From positions 1,984,001 to 2,048,000 of the forward strand of contig NC_013929.1 of assembly GCF_000091305.1 (NCBI RefSeq): a stretch of 64,000 bases of DNA, written 5' to 3'. A program made the position numbers and the translations under genes. Origin of the DNA: Streptomyces scabiei 87.22 (lineage in GTDB: Bacteria; Actinomycetota; Actinomycetes; Streptomycetales; Streptomycetaceae). The notes under the pieces are model-generated. The model did no database searches. It had not been told where the DNA came from and was given only the letters and a program-made list of their open reading frames with translations. This document shows positions 1 through 8,823 of this stretch, one piece after another (position 1 is the stretch's first letter; each line of letters starts with the position of its first letter).

Positions 1-2
1 GG

Positions 3-395
3 GAGGCGGAGATCGCCTCCGTGGCCCGCTACGAGCGCCTGTTCACCCGTTATCTGCTGGGCCACTTCGACGAGAACGCCCACCACGACGCCGGCAACGA
101 CGATCCGCTGCTCGCCGAGGTGGCCGCGTCGGCGGTCGTCACCGCGCACAACCACGTGCTGCGCCGCTGGCTCCGGTCCGGCGGACAGGGCGACGTGGAG
201 GCACAGCTCGACCACGCCTTCGCCATCGTGCGCAGGACGTTCGGCACGGGCATCGGCGCCGGCCGCACCCTGGCACCCGAGCCGGCCGCCGCGACGGCCT
301 CCACCCACGGCGAGGTCCTGGTGACGGTCGCCCGCACCGACGCCCCCCTCGACGAGGTCATGCGCACCATCGAAGAGGCACTCCGCGACCGCTGA
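3..395 (+). CDS. TetR-family regulator, C-terminal part (5' end outside window)
   Basis: The reading frame is open from base 3 without a start that suits a full protein, so the gene is cut by the window edge; about 130 residues remain. They are helical (for example RYERLFTRYLLGHFDEN) and match the ligand-binding C-terminal half of TetR-type repressors. The helix-turn-helix would lie upstream and is not visible, so the family call rests on the C-terminal look and on context: a TetR gene commonly precedes ccr in Streptomyces. A strong terminator follows at once. It may control the ethylmalonyl-CoA operon that begins 420 bases downstream; that is inference. Confidence 0.6.
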   Translation, partial: EAEIASVARYERLFTRYLLGHFDENAHHDAGNDDPLLAEVAASAVVTAHNHVLRRWLRSGGQGDVEAQLDHAFAIVRRTFGTGIGAGRTLAPEPAAATASTHGEVLVTVARTDAPLDEVMRTIEEALRDR

Positions 396-438
396 ACCCG
401 ATCCGGCACCACGTTCTACTCATCGGTAACTGTGAGGA

Positions 439-464
439 CGGCCACCCTGCGGGGTGGCCGTTTT
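439..464 (+). terminator. Intrinsic terminator after the TetR gene
   Basis: Perfect 9-bp stem (CGGCCACCC at 439-447, GGGTGGCCG at 452-460) with a 4-base TGCG loop, followed directly by TTTT. It separates the regulator from the ccr operon. Confidence 0.85.
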
Positions 465-817
465 GCCATGTCAGAGGCCCTTTTAGGCCCTTGTCTGATC
501 GATCATCGCTCACGTGTTACGTAAAGATTTCACCTGAGCGAACTTTCTGGCACTCGGTGCCTTGCGGGGTGACACGGCGTGCCATACGTTGAAGGAGTCC
601 GGGCGGCCGGCGGGCAGAGAACTCCCGTTCGCCGGCTGTCCCCGCAGACCACGGTCCGCGCGCCCGGACGCCTGCGTCACAGGCACCCTTCCGCGCCACA
701 AAGCGCCGCCACAGCACCACCTCCGCCGGACCGACGGCACCCAGCCCACCAGTTCAGCACCCGACGTAACCCTCAGCAGCGTCTTCCCTCAGGACGCTCG
801 TCGCCGGAGGCACCACC
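465..817. promoter_or_regulatory. Leader and control region of the ethylmalonyl-CoA operon
   Basis: No gene is supported in this stretch. It holds two short perfect palindromes close together, TGATCGATCA (496-505) and TTACGTAA (517-524), in locally AT-richer DNA, a plausible promoter/operator zone for the upstream TetR protein. The remaining 250 bases to ccr would be a long 5' leader. I looked for cobalamin-riboswitch-like elements because ecm is B12-dependent, and saw none that I trust. Confidence 0.4.
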
Positions 818-2155
818 GTGAAGGAAATCCTGGACGCGATCCAGTCGCCGGAGTCCACGTCCGCCGACTTCGCCGCCCTGCCGCTCCCCGAGTCGTACCG
901 CGCGATCACCGTGCACAAGGACGAGACGGAGATGTTCGCGGGGCTCACCACCCGTGACAAGGACCCCCGCAAGTCGATCCACCTCGACGAGGTCCCGGTC
1001 CCCGAACTCGGCCCGGGCGAGGCCCTGGTGGCCGTCATGGCCTCCTCGGTCAACTACAACTCCGTGTGGACCTCGATCTTCGAGCCGCTGTCCACCTTCG
1101 GCTTCCTGGAGCGCTACGGACGGCTCTCGGAGCTGACCAAGCGCCACGACCTGCCGTACCACATCATCGGCTCCGACCTCGCGGGCGTCGTCCTGCGCAC
1201 CGGCCCCGGCGTCAACGCCTGGAAGCCCGGGGACGAGGTCGTCGCGCACTGCCTCTCCGTGGAGATGGAGTCGTCCGACGGCCACAACGACACGATGCTC
1301 GACCCCGAGCAGCGGATCTGGGGCTTCGAGACCAACTTCGGCGGCCTCGCCGAGATCGCGCTCGTCAAGTCCAACCAGCTGATGCCGAAGCCGGACCACC
1401 TCAGCTGGGAGGAGGCCGCCGCCCCGGGCCTGGTGAACTCCACCGCCTACCGGCAGCTCGTCTCCCGCAACGGCGCCGGCATGAAGCAGGGCGACAACGT
1501 GCTCATCTGGGGCGCCAGCGGCGGCCTCGGCAGCTACGCCACCCAGTTCGCGCTGGCGGGCGGCGCCAACCCGATCTGTGTCGTCTCCAGCGAGCAGAAG
1601 GCGGACATCTGCCGCTCGATGGGCGCCGACGCGATCATCGACCGCACCGCCGAGGACTACAAGTTCTGGAAGGACGAGCAGACCCAGGACCCCAAGGAGT
1701 GGAAGCGCTTCGGCAAGCGCATCCGCGAGCTGACCGGCGGCGAGGACATCGACATCGTCTTCGAGCACCCCGGCCGCGAGACCTTCGGCGCGAGCGTCTT
1801 CGTCACCCGCAAGGGCGGCACCATCACCACCTGCGCCTCGACCTCGGGCTACATGCACGAGTACGACAACCGCTACCTGTGGATGTCGCTGAAGCGGATC
1901 ATCGGCTCGCACTTCGCGAACTACCGCGAGGCGTGGGAGGCCAACCGCCTCATCGCCAAGGGCAAGATCCACCCGACACTGTCGAAGGTCTACTCCCTGG
2001 AAGACACCGGACAGGCCGCGTACGACGTGCACCGCAACCTCCACCAGGGCAAGGTCGGCGTCCTGGCGCTGGCACCCGAGGAGGGCCTGGGCGTGCGCGA
2101 CCACGCCAAGCGCGCCCGGCACATCGACGCCATCAACCGCTTCCGGAACATCTGA
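818..2155 (+). CDS. ccr: Crotonyl-CoA carboxylase/reductase
   Basis: Reductively carboxylates crotonyl-CoA to (2S)-ethylmalonyl-CoA with NADPH and CO2, the key step of the ethylmalonyl-CoA pathway and a source of polyketide extender units. The 445-residue protein is a zinc-free medium-chain dehydrogenase/reductase with nucleotide loop WGASGGLGSY at 231-240. The four residues known to anchor CO2 in the Kitasatospora setae enzyme (Asn81, Phe170, Glu171, His365) fall at exactly these positions here (NYNSVW, WGFETN, GSHFAN), which makes the call very secure. Start GTG818 has GGAGG 7 bases upstream. It is the first gene of a five-gene operon; ecm begins 8 bases after its stop. Confidence 0.97.
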   Translation: MKEILDAIQSPESTSADFAALPLPESYRAITVHKDETEMFAGLTTRDKDPRKSIHLDEVPVPELGPGEALVAVMASSVNYNSVWTSIFEPLSTFGFLERYGRLSELTKRHDLPYHIIGSDLAGVVLRTGPGVNAWKPGDEVVAHCLSVEMESSDGHNDTMLDPEQRIWGFETNFGGLAEIALVKSNQLMPKPDHLSWEEAAAPGLVNSTAYRQLVSRNGAGMKQGDNVLIWGASGGLGSYATQFALAGGANPICVVSSEQKADICRSMGADAIIDRTAEDYKFWKDEQTQDPKEWKRFGKRIRELTGGEDIDIVFEHPGRETFGASVFVTRKGGTITTCASTSGYMHEYDNRYLWMSLKRIIGSHFANYREAWEANRLIAKGKIHPTLSKVYSLEDTGQAAYDVHRNLHQGKVGVLALAPEEGLGVRDHAKRARHIDAINRFRNI

Positions 2156-2163
2156 GGTCCACG

Positions 2164-4221
2164 ATGAGCGAGCGTCAGCCCGCCGAGGGCGGGCAAGCCA
2201 AGGACCGGCCGTGGCTCATGCGCACCTACGCCGGGCACTCCACGGCCGAGGCGTCCAACGAGCTGTACCGGCGCAACCTCGCCAAGGGGCAGACGGGTCT
2301 GTCGGTCGCCTTCGACCTGCCGACCCAGACCGGCTACGACTCCGACCACATCCTCGCCCGCGGCGAGGTCGGCCGGGTCGGCGTCCCGGTGGCCCATCTC
2401 GGTGACATGCGCAGGCTGTTCCAGGACATCCCCCTGGAGCAGATGAACACCTCGATGACCATCAACGCCACCGCCATGTGGCTGCTGGCGCTCTACCAGG
2501 TCGTCGCCGAGGAGCAGGGTGCGGACATCACCCGGCTCCAGGGCACGACGCAGAACGACATCGTCAAGGAGTACCTGTCGCGGGGCACGCACGTGTTCCC
2601 GCCGGGACCCTCGCTCCGGCTGACGACGGACATGATCGCGTACACGGTCTCCCACATACCGAAGTGGAACCCGATCAACATCTGCAGCTACCACCTGCAG
2701 GAGGCCGGGGCCACGCCGGTGCAGGAGATCGCGTACGCGATGTCCACCGCGATCGCCGTGCTGGACGCCGTGCGCGACTCCGGGCAGGTCCCGGCCGAGA
2801 AGTTCGGTGACGTCGTCGCCCGTATCTCCTTCTTCGTGAACGCGGGCGTCCGCTTCGTCGAGGAGATGTGCAAGATGCGGGCGTTCGGCCGCATCTGGGA
2901 CCGGATCGCCCGCGAGCGGTACGGCATCGAGAACCCCAAGCAGCGGCGCTTCCGGTACGGCGTCCAGGTCAACTCCCTCGGACTGACCGAGGCGCAGCCG
3001 GAGAACAACGTCCAGCGGATCGTGCTGGAGATGCTGGCCGTGACGCTCTCCAAGGACGCGCGGGCCAGGGCGGTGCAGCTGCCGGCCTGGAACGAGGCCC
3101 TGGGTCTGCCCCGGCCCTGGGACCAGCAGTGGTCGCTGCGGATCCAGCAGGTGCTCGCGCACGAGAGCGATCTGCTGGAGTACGAGGACATCTTCGAGGG
3201 CTCGCACGTCATCGAGGCGAAGGTCGCCGAGCTGGTCGAGCGGTCCTTCGCCGAGATCGAGCGGATCCAGGAGATGGGCGGCGCGATGGCCGCCGTCGAG
3301 TCCGGCTACCTGAAGTCGCAGCTGGTCTCCTCGCACGCCGAGCGCCGGGCCCGGATCGAGTCCGGTCAGGAGAAGATCGTCGGCGTCAACATCTACGAGT
3401 CGACCGAGCCGAACCCGCTGACCGCCGACCTGGACGCGGCGATCCAGACGGTCGACCCGGCCGTCGAGGCGCGGGTGATCACGTCCCTGCAGCACTGGCG
3501 CGACACGCGCTACCAGCCGCCCTTCAACCACCCGCGCCCGTGCAAGGCGCTGGAGCGGCTCAAGGAGGCCGCGAAGGGCACGGACAACCTCATGGAGGCC
3601 ACCCTGGAGTGCGCCCGCGCCGGGGTCACGACCGGCGAGTGGGCCGGGGCCCTCCGTGAGGTGTTCGGGGAGTTCCGGGCGCCGACCGGGGTCTCGTCGG
3701 CGCCGGTGGCCGTTCCGGCCGAGGCGGGCTCGGCCATGTCGGAGGTCCGCCGCAAGGTGGAGCTGACGGCGAAGGACCTGGGCGTGGGCAAGCTCCGCTT
3801 CCTGGTCGGCAAGCCGGGTCTGGACGGGCACTCCAACGGGGCCGAGCAGATCGCCGTGCGGGCCCGTGACGCCGGCTTCGAGGTGGTCTACCAGGGCATC
3901 CGGCTCACCCCGGAGCAGATCGTGGACGCCGCCCTCGCCGAGGACGTGCACGCGGTCGGTCTGTCCATCCTCTCCGGCTCGCACGCCCAGCTGGTCCCGG
4001 ACGTGCTGGACCGGCTGCGGGAGGCGGGCGCCCCCGACATCCCGGTGATCGCCGGGGGGATCATCCCCAACGCGGACGCCGCACAGCTCAGGGCCGCCGG
4101 AGTGGCCGCCGTGTTCACCCCGAAGGACTTCGACATCACCGGGATCATCGGCCGTATCGTCGACGAGATCCGCAAGGCCAACAAGCTCGACTCCCTCATC
4201 AGCACGGAGGTCCCCGCATGA
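2164..4221 (+). CDS. ecm: Ethylmalonyl-CoA mutase, coenzyme B12-dependent
   Basis: Isomerises (2R)-ethylmalonyl-CoA to methylsuccinyl-CoA (also called meaA). The 685-residue single chain has the mutase TIM barrel first ([20 protein letters not shown] near 38-57) and a C-terminal B12-binding domain with the DxHxxG motif ([12 protein letters not shown], about residue 555). The frame stays open upstream of ATG2164 through ccr, but that is a GC-rich shadow; the ATG just after the ccr stop fits the family N-terminus ([20 protein letters not shown]). Position between ccr and the lyase supports ethylmalonyl- rather than methylmalonyl-CoA as substrate. Its stop overlaps the next start (ATGA), so translation is probably coupled. 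Confidence 0.95.
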   Translation: MSERQPAEGGQAKDRPWLMRTYAGHSTAEASNELYRRNLAKGQTGLSVAFDLPTQTGYDSDHILARGEVGRVGVPVAHLGDMRRLFQDIPLEQMNTSMTINATAMWLLALYQVVAEEQGADITRLQGTTQNDIVKEYLSRGTHVFPPGPSLRLTTDMIAYTVSHIPKWNPINICSYHLQEAGATPVQEIAYAMSTAIAVLDAVRDSGQVPAEKFGDVVARISFFVNAGVRFVEEMCKMRAFGRIWDRIARERYGIENPKQRRFRYGVQVNSLGLTEAQPENNVQRIVLEMLAVTLSKDARARAVQLPAWNEALGLPRPWDQQWSLRIQQVLAHESDLLEYEDIFEGSHVIEAKVAELVERSFAEIERIQEMGGAMAAVESGYLKSQLVSSHAERRARIESGQEKIVGVNIYESTEPNPLTADLDAAIQTVDPAVEARVITSLQHWRDTRYQPPFNHPRPCKALERLKEAAKGTDNLMEATLECARAGVTTGEWAGALREVFGEFRAPTGVSSAPVAVPAEAGSAMSEVRRKVELTAKDLGVGKLRFLVGKPGLDGHSNGAEQIAVRARDAGFEVVYQGIRLTPEQIVDAALAEDVHAVGLSILSGSHAQLVPDVLDRLREAGAPDIPVIAGGIIPNADAAQLRAAGVAAVFTPKDFDITGIIGRIVDEIRKANKLDSLISTEVPA

Positions 4222-5192
4222 CCAGCCCTGTCCCCCAGGTGAACCGCCTTCGCCCGCGGCGCTCCTGCCTCGCGGTGCCGGGAAGCAACCCCCGCTTCCT
4301 GGAGAAGGCCCAGGGCCTCCCCGCCGACCAGGTCTTCCTCGACCTGGAGGACGCCTGCGCGCCCCTCGCCAAGCCCGAGGCGCGGCACACCATCGTCAAG
4401 TTCCTCAACGAGGGCGACTGGACCGGCAAGACCCGGGTCGTGCGGGTCAACGACTGGACGACGGAGTGGACGTACCGCGACGTCGTGACCGTCGTCGAGG
4501 GCGCCGGTCAGAACCTCGACTGCATCATGCTGCCGAAGGTGCAGACGGCCCAGCAGGTCGTCGCCCTGGACCTGCTGCTGACGCAGATCGAGAAGACGAT
4601 GGGCTTCGAGGTCGGCCGGATCGGCATCGAGGCGCAGATCGAGAACGCGCAGGGCCTGAACAACGTCAACGAGATCGCGACGGCCTCCCAGCGCGTGGAG
4701 ACGATCATCTTCGGCCCGGCCGACTTCATGGCGTCGATCAACATGAAGTCGCTGGTCGTGGGCGAGCAGCCGCCCGGCTACCCGGCGGACGCGTACCACT
4801 ACATCCTGATGAAGATCCTGATGGCCGCCCGCGCCAACGACCTCCAGGCGATCGACGGCCCCTACCTGCAGATCCGCAACGTCGACGGCTACCGCGAGGT
4901 CGCGCGGCGCGCCGCCGCGCTCGGCTTCGACGGCAAGTGGGTGCTGCACCCCGGCCAGGTCGAGGCGTCCAACGAGATCTTCTCGCCCTCGCAGGAGGAC
5001 TTCGACCACGCCGAGCTGATCCTCGACGCGTACGACTGGTGCACGTCCGAGGCCGGCGGCAAGAAGGGCTCGGCGATGCTCGGCGACGAGATGATCGACG
5101 AGGCCAGCCGCAAGATGGCGCTGGTGATCTCCGGCAAGGGGCGGGCCGCCGGGATGACCCGGACGTCGAAGTTCGAGATCCCGGAGGGCTGA
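4218..5192 (+). CDS. HpcH/HpaI (CitE-like) L-malyl-CoA/beta-methylmalyl-CoA lyase
   Basis: Cleaves beta-methylmalyl-CoA to glyoxylate and propionyl-CoA, and may act on malyl-CoA, the C-C cleavage step of the ethylmalonyl-CoA pathway. The 324 residues form the CitE-like TIM barrel: RSCLAVPGSN at 15-24, a Mg-binding Glu in IEAQIENAQGL and Asp in FGPADFMASI. ATG4218 overlaps the ecm stop by four bases. It is longer than citrate-lyase beta subunits, and no citrate lyase alpha or gamma genes are nearby, so the pathway-specific lyase is preferred. Confidence 0.9.
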   Translation: MTSPVPQVNRLRPRRSCLAVPGSNPRFLEKAQGLPADQVFLDLEDACAPLAKPEARHTIVKFLNEGDWTGKTRVVRVNDWTTEWTYRDVVTVVEGAGQNLDCIMLPKVQTAQQVVALDLLLTQIEKTMGFEVGRIGIEAQIENAQGLNNVNEIATASQRVETIIFGPADFMASINMKSLVVGEQPPGYPADAYHYILMKILMAARANDLQAIDGPYLQIRNVDGYREVARRAAALGFDGKWVLHPGQVEASNEIFSPSQEDFDHAELILDAYDWCTSEAGGKKGSAMLGDEMIDEASRKMALVISGKGRAAGMTRTSKFEIPEG

Positions 5193-5197
5193 GCGCG

Positions 5198-5704
5198 ATG
5201 CAGTTCGGACGCACCTACGAGGAGTTCGAGGTCGGGGCGGTCTACAAGCACTGGCCCGGGAAGACGGTCACGGAGTACGACGACCACCTCTTCTGCCTCC
5301 TCACCATGAACCACCACCCGCTCCACATGGACGTGAACTACGCCGAGAGGACGACGGACTTCGGCAAGAACGTCGTGGTCGGGAACTACATCTACTCGCT
5401 GCTGCTGGGCATGTCCGTGCCGGACGTCTCCGGCAAGGCGATCGCCAACCTGGAGATCGAGTCGCTGAAGCACGTGGCGCCGACCTTCCACGGCGACACG
5501 CTCTACGGCCAGACGACCGTCCTCGACAAGTGGCCGTCCAAGTCCAAGAACGACCGCGGCATCGTGTACGTGGAGACCAAGGGCTACAAGCAGGACGGCA
5601 CGCTGGTCTGCGTGTTCCGTCGCAAGGTCATGGTGCCCACCGAGACCTACATCAAGGAGCGCGGCGGCGAACAGCCGGGCCGCCCGGAACTTCAGGAGGG
5701 CTGA
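5198..5704 (+). CDS. mch: MaoC-family mesaconyl-CoA hydratase
   Basis: Hydrates mesaconyl-C1-CoA to beta-methylmalyl-CoA. The 168-residue protein is a single hot-dog MaoC dehydratase domain with the hydratase region YDDHLFCLLTMNHHPLHMD around residues 27-45 and the terminal VFRRKVMVP strand. ATG5198 begins 5 bases after the lyase stop; the upstream frame extension (from 4466) is a shadow of the lyase gene. Known Proteobacterial Mch enzymes carry two hot-dog repeats and are about twice as long, so this short form probably works as a dimer; function is inferred from operon position. Confidence 0.85.
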   Translation: MQFGRTYEEFEVGAVYKHWPGKTVTEYDDHLFCLLTMNHHPLHMDVNYAERTTDFGKNVVVGNYIYSLLLGMSVPDVSGKAIANLEIESLKHVAPTFHGDTLYGQTTVLDKWPSKSKNDRGIVYVETKGYKQDGTLVCVFRRKVMVPTETYIKERGGEQPGRPELQEG

Positions 5705-5709
5705 GCCCG

Positions 5710-6915
5710 ATGGCACGCCTCGCCCAGACCGCCGGTCTGACCGACATCCAGCAGGAGATCCTCTCCACCGTCCGTGACTTCGTGGACAAGGAGATCATCC
5801 CGGTCGCGACCGAGCTGGAGCACCGGGACGAATACCCGCAGCAGATCGTCGACGGGCTCAAGGAGCTGGGCCTGTTCGGCCTGATGATCCCCGAGGAGTA
5901 CGGCGGTCTGGGCGAGTCCCTCCTCACCTACGCGCTGTGCGTGGAGGAGATCGCCCGCGGCTGGATGTCCGTGTCCGGCATCATCAACACGCACTTCATC
6001 GTCGCGTACATGCTGAAGCAGCACGGCACGCAGGAGCAGAAGGACCACTTCCTGCCGAGGATGGCGGCCGGCGACGTCCGGGGCGCGTTCTCGATGTCGG
6101 AGCCCGCCCTCGGCTCCGATGTGTCGGCGATCACGTCCAAGGCGGTCAGGGACGGCGACGAGTACGTCCTGAACGGTCAGAAGATGTGGCTGACGAACGG
6201 CGGAACGTCAACCCTGGTCGCCGTCCTCGTCCGAAGTGACGAAGGACACCCGGAGGGCACGGCCCCCCACAAGTCGATGACGACCTTCCTGGTGGAGAAG
6301 GAGCCCGGCTTCGGAGAGGTCCGGCCCGGCCTGACCATTCCCGGGAAGATCGACAAGATGGGTTACAAGGGCGTCGACACGACCGAACTCATCATGGACG
6401 GACTGCGCATTCCGGCCAATCGTGTCCTGGGCGGCACCACCGGCCGAGGGTTTTACCAAATGATGGACGGCGTCGAGGTGGGCCGGGTGAATGTGGCCGC
6501 ACGTGGCTGCGGTGTCGCTCAGCGTGCGTTCGAACTCGGGGTCTCGTACGCCCAGCAGCGCCACACCTTCGGCAAGCAGATCGCCCAGCACCAGGCGATC
6601 CAGTTCAAGCTGGCCGAGATGGCTACCAAGGTCGAGGCCGCCCATGCGATGATGGTGAACGCAGCGCGCAAAAAGGACTCGGGAGAACGAAACGACCTCG
6701 AAGCAGGGATGGCGAAGTATCTCGCCTCCGAATACTGCAAGGAAGTCGTGGAGGACGCTTTCCGGATCCACGGCGGCTACGGCTTCTCCAAGGAGTACGA
6801 GATCGAGCGCCTCTACCGTGAGGCTCCGATGCTGCTGATCGGTGAAGGCACCGCAGAAATCCAGAAAATGATCATCGGTCGTCGGCTGCTCGAGGAGTAT
6901 CGGTTCCAGGGTTAG
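5710..6915 (+). CDS. mcd: Acyl-CoA dehydrogenase, probable (2S)-methylsuccinyl-CoA dehydrogenase
   Basis: Oxidises methylsuccinyl-CoA to mesaconyl-CoA with FAD and passes electrons to ETF. The 401-residue chain has N-terminal helices, the middle beta domain (FSMSEPALGSDVSAI, MWLTNGG) and the C-terminal helical domain with catalytic Glu in GEGTAEIQKMIIGR near 384. It starts 5 bases after mch (ATG5710). The product step is inferred from being the last gene of the ccr operon; by sequence alone it could be a butyryl- or isobutyryl-type enzyme. Third-position GC drops slightly in the 3' third (codons such as AAT and TTT), unlike the rest of the operon. Confidence 0.88.
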   Translation: MARLAQTAGLTDIQQEILSTVRDFVDKEIIPVATELEHRDEYPQQIVDGLKELGLFGLMIPEEYGGLGESLLTYALCVEEIARGWMSVSGIINTHFIVAYMLKQHGTQEQKDHFLPRMAAGDVRGAFSMSEPALGSDVSAITSKAVRDGDEYVLNGQKMWLTNGGTSTLVAVLVRSDEGHPEGTAPHKSMTTFLVEKEPGFGEVRPGLTIPGKIDKMGYKGVDTTELIMDGLRIPANRVLGGTTGRGFYQMMDGVEVGRVNVAARGCGVAQRAFELGVSYAQQRHTFGKQIAQHQAIQFKLAEMATKVEAAHAMMVNAARKKDSGERNDLEAGMAKYLASEYCKEVVEDAFRIHGGYGFSKEYEIERLYREAPMLLIGEGTAEIQKMIIGRRLLEEYRFQG

Positions 6916-6949
6916 TCAAGGGCTGGTCGAGTGCCGGTTGTCCGCTTGC

Positions 6950-6980
6950 GGGTGTTTTCTTCGAGAAGAAGATCACACCC
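6950..6980 (+). terminator. Possible imperfect hairpin after the ethylmalonyl-CoA operon
   Basis: GGGTGT (6950-6955) pairs with ACACCC (6975-6980), and inside it TTCTTC (6957-6962) pairs with GAAGAA (6965-6970). No T-run follows, so termination is only a suggestion. Confidence 0.35.
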
Positions 6981-7106
6981 CGTGAGCACTCTTCGGCCGT
7001 CGACTCGGCTTCCTGGCTTGCCCAGTTGCGGTCCGCGACCGGTACCATCCCCGGAAAGCCGCCGTCCCCAGTCACCGCGCGGCATCATCCGCTACGAAGG
7101 TCATCC

Positions 7107-7763
7107 ATGCCCCACAGCCAAACCTCTGCACCTCGCGACAGCCTTGCTGGAGTACGGCTCGCGCGCGGAGCATCGCCGTGGCTTCTCCCGACCGTCGCCA
7201 CCGCAGCACTCAGCCTCGCCCGTTCGCGCCGCTCCGGTGCCGCACGGGCCGTGGCCGTACCCGCCACCGCGCTGGCGGCGGGCATGCTGTGGTTCTTCCG
7301 CGACCCCGAGCGTGAGATCGCCCAGGGCCGGGTCATCTCGCCCGCCGACGGAGTGGTGCAGAGCATCATGCCGTGGAAGGACGGCCGCACCCGCGTCGCG
7401 ATCTTCATGAGCCCGCTCAACGTCCACGTCAACCGGGCGCCGCTGTCCGGCACGGTGACGTCGGTCGAGCACATCCCGGGCGGGTTCGTGCCGGCGTTCA
7501 ACAAGGAGAGCGAGAACAACGAGCGCGTCGTCTGGCACTTCGACACCGAACTCGGTGACATCGAGATGATCCAGATCGCCGGAGCCGTGGCTCGCCGTAT
7601 CGTCCCGTACATCCCCGAGGGCACCAAGGTCGAGCAGGGTGACCGGATCGGGCTGATCCGCTTCGGCTCGCGGGTGGACATCTACCTGCCCGAGGGTGTG
7701 GAGATCGACGTCGAGGTGGGGCAGAAGACCGTGGCTGGAGTGACTCGCATTGACCGTGACTGA
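7107..7763 (+). CDS. psd: Phosphatidylserine decarboxylase proenzyme
   Basis: Decarboxylates phosphatidylserine to phosphatidylethanolamine at the membrane. The 218-residue protein is the short, archaeal-like type: N-terminal hydrophobic segments (ATAALSLARSRR, ALAAGMLWFFRDPER), the core VISPADGVVQ, NVHVNRAPLSG and RRIVPYI, and the C-terminal RFGSRVD where Gly-Ser autocleavage creates the pyruvoyl group. ATG7107 has GAAGG 6 bases upstream; the frame runs open to 7026 but that extension (SATGTIPGKPPS) has no family resemblance. The 3' end overlaps pssA, the preceding enzyme of the pathway. Confidence 0.95.
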   Translation: MPHSQTSAPRDSLAGVRLARGASPWLLPTVATAALSLARSRRSGAARAVAVPATALAAGMLWFFRDPEREIAQGRVISPADGVVQSIMPWKDGRTRVAIFMSPLNVHVNRAPLSGTVTSVEHIPGGFVPAFNKESENNERVVWHFDTELGDIEMIQIAGAVARRIVPYIPEGTKVEQGDRIGLIRFGSRVDIYLPEGVEIDVEVGQKTVAGVTRIDRD

Positions 7764-8619
7764 TCCTGAGACCCAGCCCGGCCAGACCGGGGCGGGCTGG
7801 GTGCCCGAGGTCGACGTGGAGGACGACGCGGAGGAGATGCCGCTGTCGCTCCGTCTGTCGATAGCGGACACCCTCACCCTGGGCAACGCCACGTGCGGCT
7901 TCATGGCGGTGTACTTCACCACCACCGGCATCCTGATCCCGCACCTCACCGGCAGCCAGGAGACGGGCATGGCCCGCCACAGCGCGGCCACCGCCGTGAT
8001 CCTGATGCTGTGCGCGGCGATCTTCGACCTCTTCGACGGGCTGGTGGCGCGCAAGCTCCGCTCCTCGCCGATGGGCGCGGAGCTGGACAACCTCTCCGAC
8101 CTGATCAGCTTCGGCCTGGCGCCGGCGTACTTCGTCCTCGTCTACGGCATGGTCGCGGACGACGCGCACCAGCGGGTGGCGGCGGTGGGGGCGATCGTGG
8201 TGCTGCTGGCCGTGGTGCTGAGGCTCGCGAGATTCTCCTGCGTGACGGTGAAGGACGGCACCTTCCAGGGCATGCCGTCGCCGTTCGGCGCGCTGACCGT
8301 GGTGTCGATCGTGCTCCTGGAGCTGCCCTTCGTGGCGACGCTCCTGGCGATCATCGGTACGGCGTGGCTGATGGTGAGCCGGGTCGAGTACCCGAAGCCG
8401 CGCGGTCCCCTCGCGGGCGCGATGCTCTCCTGGATCGTCCTGTCGATGGGCCTGCTGATGGCCTGGGCCTTCGACGCCCCCGGCGGCCAGCTGCTCCTCC
8501 AGACCGGTTGCGCCCTGCAGCTCGTCATGGGCGCGGTGATCCCCCTCTTCGCCACGGCGCGACGGGTGAACAACTTCCGCGACAACCGACGCGAGGCCCG
8601 CGCGGCGCAGCTGCCCTGA
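7750..8619 (+). CDS. pssA: CDP-diacylglycerol-serine O-phosphatidyltransferase
   Basis: Makes phosphatidylserine from CDP-diacylglycerol and serine; Psd then converts it to phosphatidylethanolamine. The 289-residue membrane protein has the CDP-alcohol phosphotransferase signature DG-x2-AR-x8-G-x3-D-x3-D in FDGLVARKL...MGAELDNLSD (about residues 96-118) and six to eight hydrophobic segments. The start is uncertain: TTG7750 or GTG7756, both inside the psd 3' end, so translation is coupled in either case. A strong terminator follows. Confidence 0.93.
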   Translation: MTVTDPETQPGQTGAGWVPEVDVEDDAEEMPLSLRLSIADTLTLGNATCGFMAVYFTTTGILIPHLTGSQETGMARHSAATAVILMLCAAIFDLFDGLVARKLRSSPMGAELDNLSDLISFGLAPAYFVLVYGMVADDAHQRVAAVGAIVVLLAVVLRLARFSCVTVKDGTFQGMPSPFGALTVVSIVLLELPFVATLLAIIGTAWLMVSRVEYPKPRGPLAGAMLSWIVLSMGLLMAWAFDAPGGQLLLQTGCALQLVMGAVIPLFATARRVNNFRDNRREARAAQLP

Positions 8620-8637
8620 CCCCGCTTTCCGCCTCGA

Positions 8638-8680
8638 CGGGTGTGGCCCGAGCCTTCACGGCTCGGGCCACACCCGTTTC
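8638..8680 (+). terminator. Strong intrinsic terminator after psd-pssA
   Basis: Perfect 17-bp stem (8638-8654 with 8660-8676), 5-base loop TTCAC, then TTTC. One of the longest stems in the window. Confidence 0.9.
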
Positions 8681-8823
8681 GGGTTCAAGGGCGTCGGGGG
8701 TGTGACCTTGACGGGTCAACTACATGGCGTGGGGGTCGAGTTGCTGGGGGTGAGGAAGAGGGGGACGGTGGAAATGAGTGGACAGCACATGAATTGCACT
8801 CATACGACCGTCAGGAGAAGGAC

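Noticed and set aside
465..817. Cobalamin riboswitch upstream of the B12-dependent operon
   Set aside because: No recognisable B12 box or conserved peripheral helices; the leader is long but unsupported as a riboswitch.
773..2122. Long antisense open frame opposite ccr (and similar ones opposite most genes)
   Set aside because: Translation is Val/Ala/Gly/Arg-rich with no domain; it mirrors the GC bias of ccr. The same applies to frames such as 1990-3984, 13477-15831 and 59397-61223 on the minus strand.
1066..2163. N-terminal extension of ecm through ccr
   Set aside because: The extension is an Arg/Pro/His-rich shadow of ccr; the family N-terminus begins at ATG2164.
8641..8823. N-terminal extension of the alpha/beta hydrolase
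   Set aside because: It overlaps the strong terminator at 8638-8680 and has no homologous look; ATG8824 has a good ribosome site.
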